Assembly: GCA_030248215.1 (NCBI GenBank)
Contig: JASANG010003189.1
Coordinates: 56,867 to 120,866 of the forward strand
Length of the DNA: 64,000 bases
Direction of reading: 5' to 3'
Source: Enoplolaimus lenunculus
Taxonomy: Eukaryota; Nematoda; Enoplea; Enoplida; Thoracostomopsidae
Position numbers and translations under genes: made by a program. The first letter of the stretch is position 1. The number at the start of each line of letters is the position of its first letter. Shown piece by piece: positions 43,652 through 53,835 of this stretch. Below the pieces are notes generated by a model. The model searched no databases. It was not told where the DNA came from and saw only the letters and a program-made list of their open reading frames with translations.

Positions 43652-46600
43652 GTATGTTTGGCCAGTGTATAGAACAGGGCCGTAACAATAGTATAAACAT
43701 ATTACTAAGGCAAAGCCAAACCTAAACAAAAATTAGTCTGAAGCTTATAAGATTATTCTATCGCAGTTCCACAGAAAAACGTTCCGATCGATATCTTTAC
43801 ATGGGCCAAAACTTTTTAAATTTGACAATTTATTCAAATTTTAACACCAAACTGACGTTACTGATTTTAAAATAATTAAAGTTTATAACCCAATAATGCA
43901 CTGTTTTGTCCACATAATGCACATGGTTCAACCACAATGTGCATTATTTTGCAAACTTGTTATAATTGCCAGTAAGGATCTAGGGGGGTAACTAGAATTG
44001 TACCCCTCCGCCGACGAAAAATTTAGGCGTGGTTACTGCCAAAAATCAAAATTTTTACGCCTTCAGCACAATTGGTCAGTCTTAAAATATCGAAAAATGT
44101 GTTAAAATGGGCGTTTTAGAACAGTAAAATTTTTGGCCCCAAAAATGATGCTGGTGTAAAAGCAGATATACAGGGGTGGCTTGATCCCACAGCATACAGA
44201 TATTTTAGCGAACGTTGTACCACTGCGCCACGAAGCCTGCACATTTCAAATGAACTATGTCAACCATATGCGGTCGGTTAGCATACATACAGTGCACTGC
44301 AGTATCCTCAATAGGGACATAATGGACAAGCATGTCTTATATGCTTATTCCCCATTGGAAAATCTTGGATCCGTCCCTGATTATTGCATAGTTTGGGTTA
44401 CGCGTACTGAAATGGTTATTTTGAACGACTAATATATACACGCGATAAGATGTTGATTGCCGTGAGTTGCAGAATTAAATACTTTGTATAAAGGCTTAAG
44501 CCCTATTCACACGTGCAAGTTCTTGCTGCGAGAACTTGCAGCTGCAACTTGCACTTGCAAGTTTTGTGCAAAATTCCGTTCGAAAACCTTGCAGCTGCAA
44601 ATTATTCATTAAAAATCATAGTTAGGAATTTAGTTTACATGTATAAATAAACATACAAGTTCAGTGAAAATATTGCAGCCGCCTTCTTATTGGCTGATAA
44701 GAATATGCAAGTTCTGCGTGCAATTTGCAGCCGCCAGTTCTCACAACAAAATCTTGCACGTGTGAATAGGTCTTTAAAGCATCAATGCAACGTTTCTCTG
44801 CCAACTCTGGTCCATTTTCCGTATAATTTTTTCAGACAAAAAGACAAACGACTCGAGTGCGAACGCGTGAAATATGCCGATCAAGATCAGCTTGGGTCAA
44901 TATTACAGTCGCTCAAAGTGAGTCCTTCGCTAAGCTTAAAACCTATTTTAGAGGCGTTCTGACAGGCCTGTAAACAGCTTACATTGCTACAGGGAGCTCA
45001 AAAATTTTCAGGAGGGGCATACAAGGATTTTCGGTGACTTACAAGCAACGTTGACAATTTTATAGGGGGGAGCAAAATTGTTCCAGAGCGGTGCTATCCC
45101 TCCCTGACTCTAAAGATAACTACGGGCCCGCTTTCTGACCAAGGATACTTAAAAATTATTTTGCCCTATTATTTTTTCCGCCGAAAACTTAACCCTTTCT
45201 CACATGAATATTTTCTATTTCCCCTGAGACCTACTTTTATTGTTACGATTCGTCTCCAGTGACTGGAGTGGGAGGCGTATACCATCACCACTCAGCTATA
45301 GGAGCTTGACGCTCGAGCCCGAGGGGCTATCACGTCTTGTGGTGATTTAGTACTATGTGTACGTGTTGCAATTGTTAAACACTGCGATATATTATTTAAC
45401 GTATATACACTGCGCTGAGTTGGCCATAGGCAACGCTATGTGAGAAGGGTTAAGATAAACCTTTCCGTTGGCCGAAAAGAACCCATATTTTGATAGAAAA
45501 CCTTAATGTTACATAGCAAAAATAGCGAGTTTACCTGAACAGCAGAGAAAATTCAACAAAATTATTGAAGAAACATTAGCATAATTTTCTGTTTTAAAAA
45601 CTCGGGTCCATGTAAAGAACAGGGGCGGAACGTTTTTCTGTACGATTGCAATAAAGTAAGCGTAAGCTTTAGACTAATTTTTCGCTTGGTTTAGGCTTGG
45701 GCTTAGGCTTAGGAATATGCTTATTCTTACGCTTACGCTTAGGCTTAATCTTAGGCTTAGGTATAGGAATACGCTTATACTGCTGTTCCGCCCCTGTTCT
45801 TTACATTGGCCAAAACTGGTAACATCGCTGTCAATATTGTCGGCTCAAAAATAATCCAGGCAGAGACCTTTTCGACACGGTTTTGGTTTGCCAGTCTCGG
45901 TCTTCAGTATCTGCCTACTTTTTCCATCGAGACCGTCCATTCCTGCGATGAAGATGCAATGTTTTGCAATTTTCGCCGTGTTCGCACAATAATTTCCAGT
46001 TGTGAAGTTATGTAATAACAATGTGGGTTTCTGACGAACCGTTTCACGTAGCATTCAGATTGGTTGTGTATAATAGTTTGATGCCATTGATGTTCCCATT
46101 ACGATCAAAATAAATCATTGGATGACCGGTGACGTTCGACTCGGCTCAGCAAACTGCGTCACATGCAAAAATTTTCAAAATTGAACAATTTTTTAGCAAA
46201 CCACAAAAGGCATTGCAAGGTCCTATAACTGAACTTGCGAACAATACGCAGACGTATTGTAAACTTGATCCAAGTCGTTTCCTGGGAAATTTCTGAATAC
46301 TCGCTGACTCGCACGGATCGTATGATAATAAGTTTGGTCCATGTTACTTTAAGGAGCGTCCAGGTTTCTGGTGGGTCTATAAAAGAGTAGGTTTTACATT
46401 CTAGATTACATTTTTTTGCTTAGGCTTAGGCTTAAGAAATCATTTTTACAACGATTAGGCTTAGACTTAGGCGTAGGAATACACTAATCTACTGTTACGC
46501 CCCTTTAAAGTAACATTGGCCATAAGTTTTAATAAAGTTATTTTGTTTCAGTTTTATTATCACAATCTGTTACATTTCAGATATTCGCGGACAAAGCGTT

Positions 46601-48437
46601 GAAATTGCTCATACGATCTCAAATAGCAACAAACAACAGTGGTTTTACGTTGTTCGATGTGGAAAACGCTACGAAAAACAACGATGTCGACTCATCGATA
46701 AAAGGTTAATATTTAGTGTAAAAAATGGTGATTCAAATTGACTCTTTCCGAAATAGGCTTTTCGGGACTACACAAACTGAGTCGAATTCGACTTCGCAAG
46801 AGTCGAATTCTACTCATTTAGCGACTCAGTGAGTTGAATTTGACTATCGTGAGTTAAATTGACTTAATCCAAAATAGGATTTTCCGGAATACACAAACTG
46901 ACTCAAATTCGTCTGCACTCTCGACAAAATCCGTTCAGTCAGGATGGCACTATACTGTTGATGACGTCCGGAGCCGTCCCTCGTCGTACGTCACCGGGGG
47001 GCATCATGCATTTGTTAATCACAGGCAAATTGTCGCGAACGGGCTAAGCTTGTCACCATAAGCTGATTTGAATAAGTATCATTGTTGTTGAAATATCAGC
47101 ATTTGCTGGTAGTTACGCGATTTGTGAGTATACGATTTATAGTCTACGAATTTTAGGAGAGGTGAAACGGACTGGATACTTGTTTTATAACCAACTCTTA
47201 ATTCAAGAGAGCCGCATTAAACCTAAAGCCTGTTTCCATGTCTATAAAAAGGATCAGCCTGTTATGCCTCTCAGGGCAAAATAGATCGACGGCCAAGGTC
47301 GGTGTTGGAACAACACGGTTTGCACGACCGCTGTTTGAAATTTTGCCCAAAGCTAAGGACTGCGGCGGGAATCGAACATCGGTCCTTTTGCGTTCGAGCC
47401 AAGCATGCTACCACTACACCATGCGGTCATTGCAACAACTTCATATACCGGTATATGAGCACATGTATTATAATCTTATTGCGTTGCACACTGCAAATTT
47501 CAGTGAGTTGATTTTAACTCAGAATGAGTTGAATCACTCAGTTTGAGTTAGGACTATCAGAACTCAGTATTTTGAGTTGATTCAATTCATTCTGATTCAA
47601 TTAATCACCTCTCGCAGAGTCAACTCAACTCAGATTAACAATCAACTCAACTCAGAATGAGTTAACGTTTACTGATATTAATTCAGAAATAACTAAATCG
47701 CTAGCTGAATTGATTAAGCAACTCATTGGAATTTACAGAGCGTACACTTGCCGTGCACTTATACCGGCAGTCGGTATTCACAAATGTGTTACGGCACCTA
47801 TCACAAGCGGGTGATAGCTCTTGTGACTTTCGAACCAATGAAAAGTGAGGGTCGGATTTGATTCGTCCTACTTCTGTACGAGTTTTGATAATCCCAATTG
47901 CAGGCGGTTGTCAGTTTGAAAACATATTACCAACTGGTAATTGATGCTGTACGCATTTGAGAATTTGAGAATATGGGCCCAGAAGATAAAAACACTATTC
48001 TTATTATATAAGTCTTCCGTGGGAAAATGTAAAATAACCGAAAATGCCATCCAGCCAATCAAAATGTAATATTTCAGTCTTCCGTGGGAAAATGTAAAAT
48101 TACCGAAAATGCCATCGAGCCAATCAAAATTTAATATTTCAGATATCAAGTCGAATGCCACACAAAGTATCACTACATTCCTGCGATTATTCGTTTTGGT
48201 AACAAATATAAATGGGACATGATCGCGTTACCATCTCAATGCGTTTGTCTTCAAACCATCACGAGTCCATCGAGCCAGCCTGCTCGCCCAATTGAAACTG
48301 TTTCAACTTCAGTTGAACAAAATTCAACGTCTAGTCAGCTTAAAACAGCGTCTACAGAAAATCGGCACCGAGTTCGCGGGGGTCGTCGAAAATCACGGTG
48401 GAAAATTAAATCAAGAAAGCAACCGCGGCATAAGTAG
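43383..48437 (+). CDS. Neurotrophin-like cystine-knot growth factor, 5' partial, 4 exons
   Basis: Exons 43383-43651, 44836-44917, 46581-46704, 48143-48437, with matched phases 0,1,2. The parts form a propeptide, a furin-type site RTKR made across the first junction, and a cystine-knot domain: CRSRSAWV, NIRGQSVEIAH, QWFYVVRCG, CRLIDKR, ECHTKYHYIPA, KYKWDMIALPSQCVCLQ. The six Cys are spaced 40-9-11-28-2 residues apart, against 43-10-12-28-2 in NGF. The tryptophans after Cys1 (SxWV) and before the CxC (KYKW), the CRxID motif and the single-residue CVC all match neurotrophins; Spaetzle proteins usually end in CCxC with wider spacing. A basic tail (RVRGGRRKSRWKIKSRK) follows. Neurotrophins are secreted dimers acting through Trk/p75-type receptors; whether this one does is unknown. 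The signal-peptide exon was not found. Confidence 0.87.
43660..43807 (-). mobile_element. Family C TTAGGC element 8 bases after a splice donor
   Basis: GGCCAGTGTATAGAACAGGG, reduced GCC-AA body, TCCACAGAAAAACGTTCCGA, CTTTACATGGGCC (A-type right end). Confidence 0.8.
44497..44775. mobile_element. Family E element
   Basis: AAGCCCTATTCACACGTGCA at left; TTGCACGTGTGAATAGGTCT at right. In the intron before the Cys1 exon. Confidence 0.85.
44836..44917 (+). CDS. Neurotrophin-like exon 2: processing site and first Cys
   Basis: Acceptor TTTTTTCAG. Encodes TKRQTTRVRTREIC then RSRSAWVNITVAQ. With the Arg ending exon 1 it makes RTKR, followed by ten residues before the first knot Cys, as in NGF-type precursors. 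An N-glycosylation sequon, NIT, is present. Phase 1 donor A|GTGAGT. Confidence 0.86.
44960..45130. repeat. Family G repeat
   Basis: GACTTACAAGCAACGTTGAC, GGGGGGAGCAAAATTGTTCC, AACTACGGGCCCG. Confidence 0.6.
45193..45449 (+). mobile_element. Family T: piggyBac-like TTAA element with tRNA-like core
   Basis: TTAA-CCCTTTCTCACATGAATA at left and ATGTGAGAAGGG-TTAA at right, both TTAA copies exact (45189-45192 and 45450-45453 on the annotated ends). Confidence 0.87.
45605..45811 (+). mobile_element. Family A TTAGGC element
   Basis: GTCCATGTAAAGAACAGGGG, TTTTTCTGTACGATTGCAAT, TTAGGC blocks with ATGCTTATTCTTACGCTTAC, CGCCCCTGTTCTTTACATTG GC. Confidence 0.87.
46336..46521 (+). mobile_element. Family B TTAGGC element
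   Basis: GGTCCATGTTACTTTAAGGA, TTAGGC blocks, CCCCTTTAAAGTAACATTGG CC. Ends 59 bases before a neurotrophin-like exon. Confidence 0.86.
46581..46704 (+). CDS. Neurotrophin-like exon 3: knot Cys2 and Cys3
   Basis: Acceptor ACATTTCAG. Encodes NIRGQSVEIAHTISNSNKQQ then WFYVVRCGKRYEKQRCRLID. It contains the KQxWF...C and CRxID blocks. Donor AAAAG|GTTAAT, phase 2; a family P palindrome begins about 9 bases later. Confidence 0.88.
46714..46926. mobile_element. Family P element, degenerate, next to a splice donor
   Basis: TAGTGTAAAAAATGGTGATT starts 9 bases after the donor at 46704; right arm rearranged. Confidence 0.7.
46935..47005. repeat. Family I fragment
   Basis: AGGATGGCACTATACTGTTG, GATGACGTCCGGAGCCGTCC. 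Confidence 0.5.
47358..47428 (-). pseudogene. tRNA-like sequence, probable tRNA pseudogene
   Basis: Minus strand: GACCGCATGGTGTAGTGGTA fits an A box (TGGTGTAGTGG), and GATGTTCGATTCCC fits a B box. The acceptor stem pairs only in part and the anticodon stem (around TTGGCTCGAACGCAAAA) does not close well, so it is not called a functional gene. An anticodon is not assigned. Confidence 0.45.
47500..47745. mobile_element. Family J element
   Basis: GTGAGTTGATTTTAACTCAG at left; AGCAACTCATTGGAATTTAC AGAGCG at right. Confidence 0.68.
47770..47979. mobile_element. Family F element
   Basis: GTATTCACAAATGTGTTACG at left; GTACGCATTTGAGAATTTGA GAATATGGG at right. Confidence 0.75.
47985..48142. repeat. 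Short 67-bp tandem duplication before the last neurotrophin-like exon
   Basis: GTCTTCCGTGGGAAAATGTA ... GCCATCCAGCCAATCAAAAT is followed at 48079 by a second copy with ATCGAGCCAATC; the second copy ends in the true acceptor ATTTCAG. Confidence 0.8.
48143..48437 (+). CDS. Neurotrophin-like last exon: Cys4-6 and basic tail
   Basis: Acceptor AATATTTCAG. Encodes YQVECHTKYHYIPAIIRFG, then NKYKWDMIALPSQCVCLQ, a Ser/Thr-rich linker, and a strongly basic end (RRKSRWKIKSRKQPRHK) before TAG. The tail is longer than in vertebrate neurotrophins. A family A element starts 81 bases after the stop. Confidence 0.88.
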
Positions 48438-48518
48438 GCACAATCACCCACAATTCAACTACAATGCATCTTCCACAATAATTTGAGCAATAATTTATCG
48501 GTTTGCCTTTGAAGTTAT

Positions 48519-48739
48519 GGCCAATGTAAAGAACATAGGTGGAACTGTATTATAAGCTTATTCCTAAGTCTAAGCCTAAGCGTAAGAATGAGCATATTCC
48601 TAAGCCTAAGCCTAAGCGTAAGAATGAGCATATTCTGAAGCCTAAGCCTAAACCAGGCAAAAAAAATTAGTCTAATCCTTAAGCTTACTCTATTGCAGTC
48701 CCACAGAATAACTTTCCGTCCCTCATCTTTACATGGGCC
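48519..48739 (-). mobile_element. Family A TTAGGC element
   Basis: GGCCAATGTAAAGAACATAG, two exact GTAAGAATGAGCATATTC blocks with GCCTAA, CTCTATTGCAGTCCCACAGA, CATCTTTACATGGGCC. Confidence 0.86.
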
Positions 48740-48940
48740 CGTTCATCGAAGACTATTTTTGACAACATTGGCCGAAATTTCTAATTCGGACTCGAAATCT
48801 GAACACCATTACGTTGGTTCATATTGATTACAAATGCTTTGCCCACTGTCAAACATTGAGACTGGGGAACGTACAGATTAAGAAGGGTATGCTTAGGCCT
48901 TGGCTTTATTAGACCATGGCAGTAGGCTTAGTTTAAGACG

Positions 48941-49076
48941 CCAATGTATAGAACAGGGCCGTTATAGTTGCATAAGCATAATCCTAAACCTAAGCCTAAG
49001 CCTAAGCGTAAAAATGAGCTTAAGCTGATCCTATTGCAGATCCGCAGCAAAACGTTCCGCCCCTGATCTTTTTGGA
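48941..49076 (-). mobile_element. Family C TTAGGC element
   Basis: CCAATGTATAGAACAGGGCC, CCTAAGCCTAAGCCTAAGCG, CGTTCCGCCCCTGATCTTTT. Confidence 0.75.
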
Positions 49077-49199
49077 CCGCTTACGGTTAGATTTATTGCG
49101 CAGGCATCTATAGTTAACATGTTCCATGTTCCTGATATCAGTTTGCACTGTAGCTTTTAATATAATATTTTTGGATTCAGCTAGATATGCAGCTCTTGA

Positions 49200-49603
49200 A
49201 CAAGCATATTCATAAGGCTAAGCGTAAGCCTAAGCCTAAGCCTAAGCCTAAGACTAAGCCAAGCAAAAAAATTAGTACAAAGCTTAACCCTTTCTCACAT
49301 GAATATTTTCTATTTCCCCTGAGACCTACTTTTATGCTAGGATTCGAACTCCAGTGACTGGAGTGGGAGGCGTATACCATCACCACTCAGCTATAGGAGC
49401 TTGACGCTCGAGCCCGAGGGGGCTCTTACGTCTTGTGGTGATTTATGTATACATGTTGCAATTGTTAAACACGGTCCGATATATACTATTTAACGTATAT
49501 ACACTGCGCTGAGTTGCCTACAGGCCACTCAATGTGAGAACGGGTTAAGCTTCCTACATTGCAGTCTCACAGAAAAACGTTCCGCCCCTGATCTTTACAT
49601 GGG
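49200..49603 (-). mobile_element. Family A TTAGGC element split by a T element
   Basis: GCCTAA run at 49219-49260, TTAGTACAAAGC, then insertion at 49288-49544; resumes GCTTCCTACATTGCAGTCTC and CCGCCCCTGATCTTTACATG. Confidence 0.82.
49288..49544 (+). mobile_element. Family T: piggyBac-like TTAA element inserted in a TTAGGC element
   Basis: AGC-TTAA-CCCTTTCTCACATG at left, ATGTGAGAACGGG-TTAA-GC at right: the host AGCTTAAGC word of family A is the target, with TTAA duplicated. Confidence 0.88.
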
Positions 49604-49852
49604 AAAAAGTTCGAAACTTCCTCAACAATACTGTTTGAGGGACCTGCTGTATTTTATGATAAGCATCGCGGTGCTTTTTCGTAATATTTTATTTTTTTTA
49701 TTTCGATCAAATTTCATATATCAACTGTTATAAAAGAAATTGTGGAACACAGCGAGCGCCTGTGTGTTGTCGGTTCGTTCAAACCACAACGCCTCATAAA
49801 TGATATTGTTGCTCGGGCTTGTAACCCGGGGTTACGAATAGATACGATCTAT

Positions 49853-50625
49853 CCAGGGTGTAAACTGATAGTTAAAATAACGGAAACGTAAAACGGATAT
49901 TGAGGTATAAAAGTTTCAAAAATGTTTTATTTTTCTGCCAACACAATTGTGGCCTGCGTATATTCATCGAATTTTCAAAAATTCGAATTAAAAAATGGCG
50001 CATGCACCAAAATTTATAAAATTTTGGTTGAATTTCATGTTTTTTATTTCATTTCAAACAATTACATCATACTGTATTGACCCGAATAAGAGGGAAAGGG
50101 GTAATAAGAGGGGGTCCCCATTTTGAGTCCCAATCAATGAGTCCGTATCCCAAATAAAAGTCCGTAAACGGATAGAGCCCTAAACCCTTGTTAGAGACCA
50201 TGAATGTCAATTAACCCTAATTGTAGCGCATAAATGACTCCAGGACCAAATAATTTGAGTTCAAAACTTTAAAGCGTATTTAAATTTTGAAAGTACATTC
50301 CTAAGTATAACCTTGCATTATCGCTTAAGCTTTCGACGCAAGACAAATAAACGTTTAATTCAACGGATAATTGCAGTACCGGATACATATCAGTTAGGAA
50401 GGGCGGAGGAGCGGGGGTACTCTCTGGAGAGGCCAAATAAATATCAGTACCCCCTCTTATTCGGGTTACTACAGTATCTGAAATGAAAAACTGCGAGATA
50501 TATGCTTGATTTTTCACTAATTTTGAACATAAAAATGACACAATTTTCGTTATTTCTATAACGAAAACGGAAACGGACTTAGCTTTTTACCGGAAATGGA
50601 TATGCGGTTACACCCTGGGTCTATC
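49853..50625. mobile_element. Family L element interrupted by an H element
   Basis: CCAGGGTGTAAACTGATAGT at left, ATGCGGTTACACCCTGGGTC at right. An H element occupies about 50072-50476 (ATACTGTATTGACCCGAATA ... TTATTCGGGTTACTACAGTA). Confidence 0.8.
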
Positions 50626-50828
50626 ACCAATTAATGATGGGTTCCTGGCACATTTGATAAACTAGGAACAGGTAAAAACGTAATCTACACATTTAGGCTT
50701 AAGCATCAACTGGAATTTGCTCTAAGATGAAGCTGCAAATTGAACTATGACCATTTTGGATCTGACATTTAGTTTCATTCGCATAGAAGACATATAATTC
50801 AACTCAACCTCTGTATCGAATTACAGTT

Positions 50829-51185
50829 GTGACCCAAATAAGAGGGGGACTGATAATTACTTGGCTTCTCCAGACGGTCTCCCTGTTATTCCGTTATGGA
50901 CATTAATTTATTTTTTAATCCGCCACGCGCCATCCTTCATTACTGATCCGGTATTACAACTATCCATTGAATTAAATGTTTATTTGTCTTACGCCAATAG
51001 CTTTAGCGTTAAATACAAGGTTATACTTAGGAATGTACTTTTAAATCGTAAGTATGCTTTAAAGTTTCGAACTCGGATTCATTTATGCACTACAATTAGA
51101 GATAATTGACATTCATCGCCTTTAATTAGGGTTTAGCGACTCTATCCGCTTACGGACCCTTATTAGGGATATGGACTCGTATTGA
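50829..51185. mobile_element. Family H element (first duplication unit)
   Basis: TGTGACCCAAATAAGAGGGG at left, then words such as TATCCGCTTACGGACCCTTA in inverse orientation. An identical copy is at 52710-53066. Confidence 0.68.
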
Positions 51186-51741
51186 TTGAGAATCAAAATG
51201 CTGACATAACAGAAGTAATCCAGAGCAAAATTAGGAAACTTAAAGGCGGCGTTATGCTTGTCGCGCAGCACCGTCCGCGGTCGAGCGGAGTTTCAAGTAA
51301 AAAAATTTTGTTTACAAATTATTATGCGGTGCCATGCTACATATCACTATGGTACGATACCGTTTTGTTTGATACAATTTTGGGGAAAAATTGCCGAAAT
51401 TTTATGCAAAATACGCGTAAAACCAAACGATTTAACAACAGCTTATAAATATATATTTACTAAAATTAGCAAATTTATACATCGCAATCACACCTCGCCT
51501 GCTTAATACGTATAAATTTATTTATACACAATAAACAGGGGCGTAGCCAGGGGAGTTTTAAATATATATTCAATTAAGACAAATAGTTTATTGTGCAAAG
51601 ATTTGTTTATGTAGTCAGGAAGTATAGTAACATCGTTGAAACCTACACAGTCGAGCCAAAGTATTAACAAAATGTGCAACACCAACCCATTAACCTGCAG
51701 TACTCTCTGCAATTATCGAATCGTTTGTTCTATATTTTTTG

Positions 51742-51938
51742 GGCCCACGTTACTTTAATGGGTGTCAAGGTTTCAGGTGGATCTATAAAAGAGTTGGTTT
51801 TGATTCTAGGTTACATTTTTTGCTTAGGCTTCGGCTTAGGGTGAAGTTTAAGCTTTGGAACACATTTTTGCATCGCTTGGGCTTAATAGGCTTAGGCTTA
51901 GGCTTAGGTTTAGGCTTAGAAATACGCTTATTACATAA
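51742..51938 (+). mobile_element. Family B TTAGGC element, right end lost
   Basis: GGCCCACGTTACTTTAATGG, TTAGGC run at 51890-51915, then AAATACGCTTATTACATAAA replaces the usual end. Duplicated at 53623-53819. Confidence 0.82.
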
Positions 51939-51954
51939 AATAAATATATTATAA

Positions 51955-52360
51955 TGTATTGACCAGAATAAGAGGGGGGTAATAAGAAGGGGGTCCCCAT
52001 TTTGAGTTCGAATCATTTGGAGTCCGTATCCTCAATAAGAGTCCGTAAGCGGATTGAGTCCCTAAACCTTAATTAGAGTCCATAAATGTTAATTAACCCT
52101 AATTGTACCGAATAAATGACTCCAGGACCAAACAATTTAAGTTCGAAATTTAAAGCGTACTTAAATTTTAAAAGTACATTCCTAAGTATAACCTTGCATT
52201 ATCGCTTAAGCTTTCGACGCAAGACAAATAAACGTTTAATTCAACGGATAATTGCAGTACCGGATACATATCAGTTAGGAAGGGCGGAGGAGCGGGGGTA
52301 CTCTCTGGAGAGGCCAAATAAATATCAGTACCCCCTCTTATTCGGGTTACTACAGTATCT
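51955..52360. mobile_element. Family H element containing the duplication junction
   Basis: GTATTGACCAGAATAAGAGG at left, TTATTCGGGTTACTACAGTA at right; 52172 is the junction between the two 1881-bp units. Confidence 0.78.
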
Positions 52361-53622
52361 GAAATGAAAAACTGCGAGATATATGCTTGATTTTTCACTA
52401 ATTTTGAACATAAAAATGACACAATTTTCGTTATTTCTATAACGAAAACGGAAACGGACTTAGCTTTTTACCGGAAATGGATATGCGGTTACACCCTGGG
52501 TCTATCACCAATTAATGATGGGTTCCTGGCACATTTGATAAACTAGGAACAGGTAAAAACGTAATCTACACATTTAGGCTTAAGCATCAACTGGAATTTG
52601 CTCTAAGATGAAGCTGCAAATTGAACTATGACCATTTTGGATCTGACATTTAGTTTCATTCGCATAGAAGACATATAATTCAACTCAACCTCTGTATCGA
52701 ATTACAGTTGTGACCCAAATAAGAGGGGGACTGATAATTACTTGGCTTCTCCAGACGGTCTCCCTGTTATTCCGTTATGGACATTAATTTATTTTTTAAT
52801 CCGCCACGCGCCATCCTTCATTACTGATCCGGTATTACAACTATCCATTGAATTAAATGTTTATTTGTCTTACGCCAATAGCTTTAGCGTTAAATACAAG
52901 GTTATACTTAGGAATGTACTTTTAAATCGTAAGTATGCTTTAAAGTTTCGAACTCGGATTCATTTATGCACTACAATTAGAGATAATTGACATTCATCGC
53001 CTTTAATTAGGGTTTAGCGACTCTATCCGCTTACGGACCCTTATTAGGGATATGGACTCGTATTGATTGAGAATCAAAATGCTGACATAACAGAAGTAAT
53101 CCAGAGCAAAATTAGGAAACTTAAAGGCGGCGTTATGCTTGTCGCGCAGCACCGTCCGCGGTCGAGCGGAGTTTCAAGTAAAAAAATTTTGTTTACAAAT
53201 TATTATGCGGTGCCATGCTACATATCACTATGGTACGATACCGTTTTGTTTGATACAATTTTGGGGAAAAATTGCCGAAATTTTATGCAAAATACGCGTA
53301 AAACCAAACGATTTAACAACAGCTTATAAATATATATTTACTAAAATTAGCAAATTTATACATCGCAATCACACCTCGCCTGCTTAATACGTATAAATTT
53401 ATTTATACACAATAAACAGGGGCGTAGCCAGGGGAGTTTTAAATATATATTCAATTAAGACAAATAGTTTATTGTGCAAAGATTTGTTTATGTAGTCAGG
53501 AAGTATAGTAACATCGTTGAAACCTACACAGTCGAGCCAAAGTATTAACAAAATGTGCAACACCAACCCATTAACCTGCAGTACTCTCTGCAATTATCGA
53601 ATCGTTTGTTCTATATTTTTTG

Positions 53623-53819
53623 GGCCCACGTTACTTTAATGGGTGTCAAGGTTTCAGGTGGATCTATAAAAGAGTTGGTTTTGATTCTAGGTTACATTTT
53701 TTGCTTAGGCTTCGGCTTAGGGTGAAGTTTAAGCTTTGGAACACATTTTTGCATCGCTTGGGCTTAATAGGCTTAGGCTTAGGCTTAGGTTTAGGCTTAG
53801 AAATACGCTTATTACATAA
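53623..53819 (+). mobile_element. Family B TTAGGC element (second duplication unit)
   Basis: Same sequence as 51742-51938. Confidence 0.82.
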
Positions 53820-53835
53820 AATAAATATATTATAA

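Noticed and set aside
44836-44917. Reading this exon in the other open frame (RQKDKRLECERVKYADQDQ).
   Set aside because: That frame does not keep phase with the neighbouring exons, whereas the ICRSRSAWV frame does and supplies the missing first Cys.
47358-47428. Functional tRNA gene.
   Set aside because: Box motifs are present but the acceptor and anticodon stems do not close properly.
43383-48437. Calling the growth factor a Spaetzle.
   Set aside because: Not excluded, but the single-residue CVC, the 28-residue Cys4-Cys5 spacing, CRxID and the two Trp positions fit neurotrophins better.
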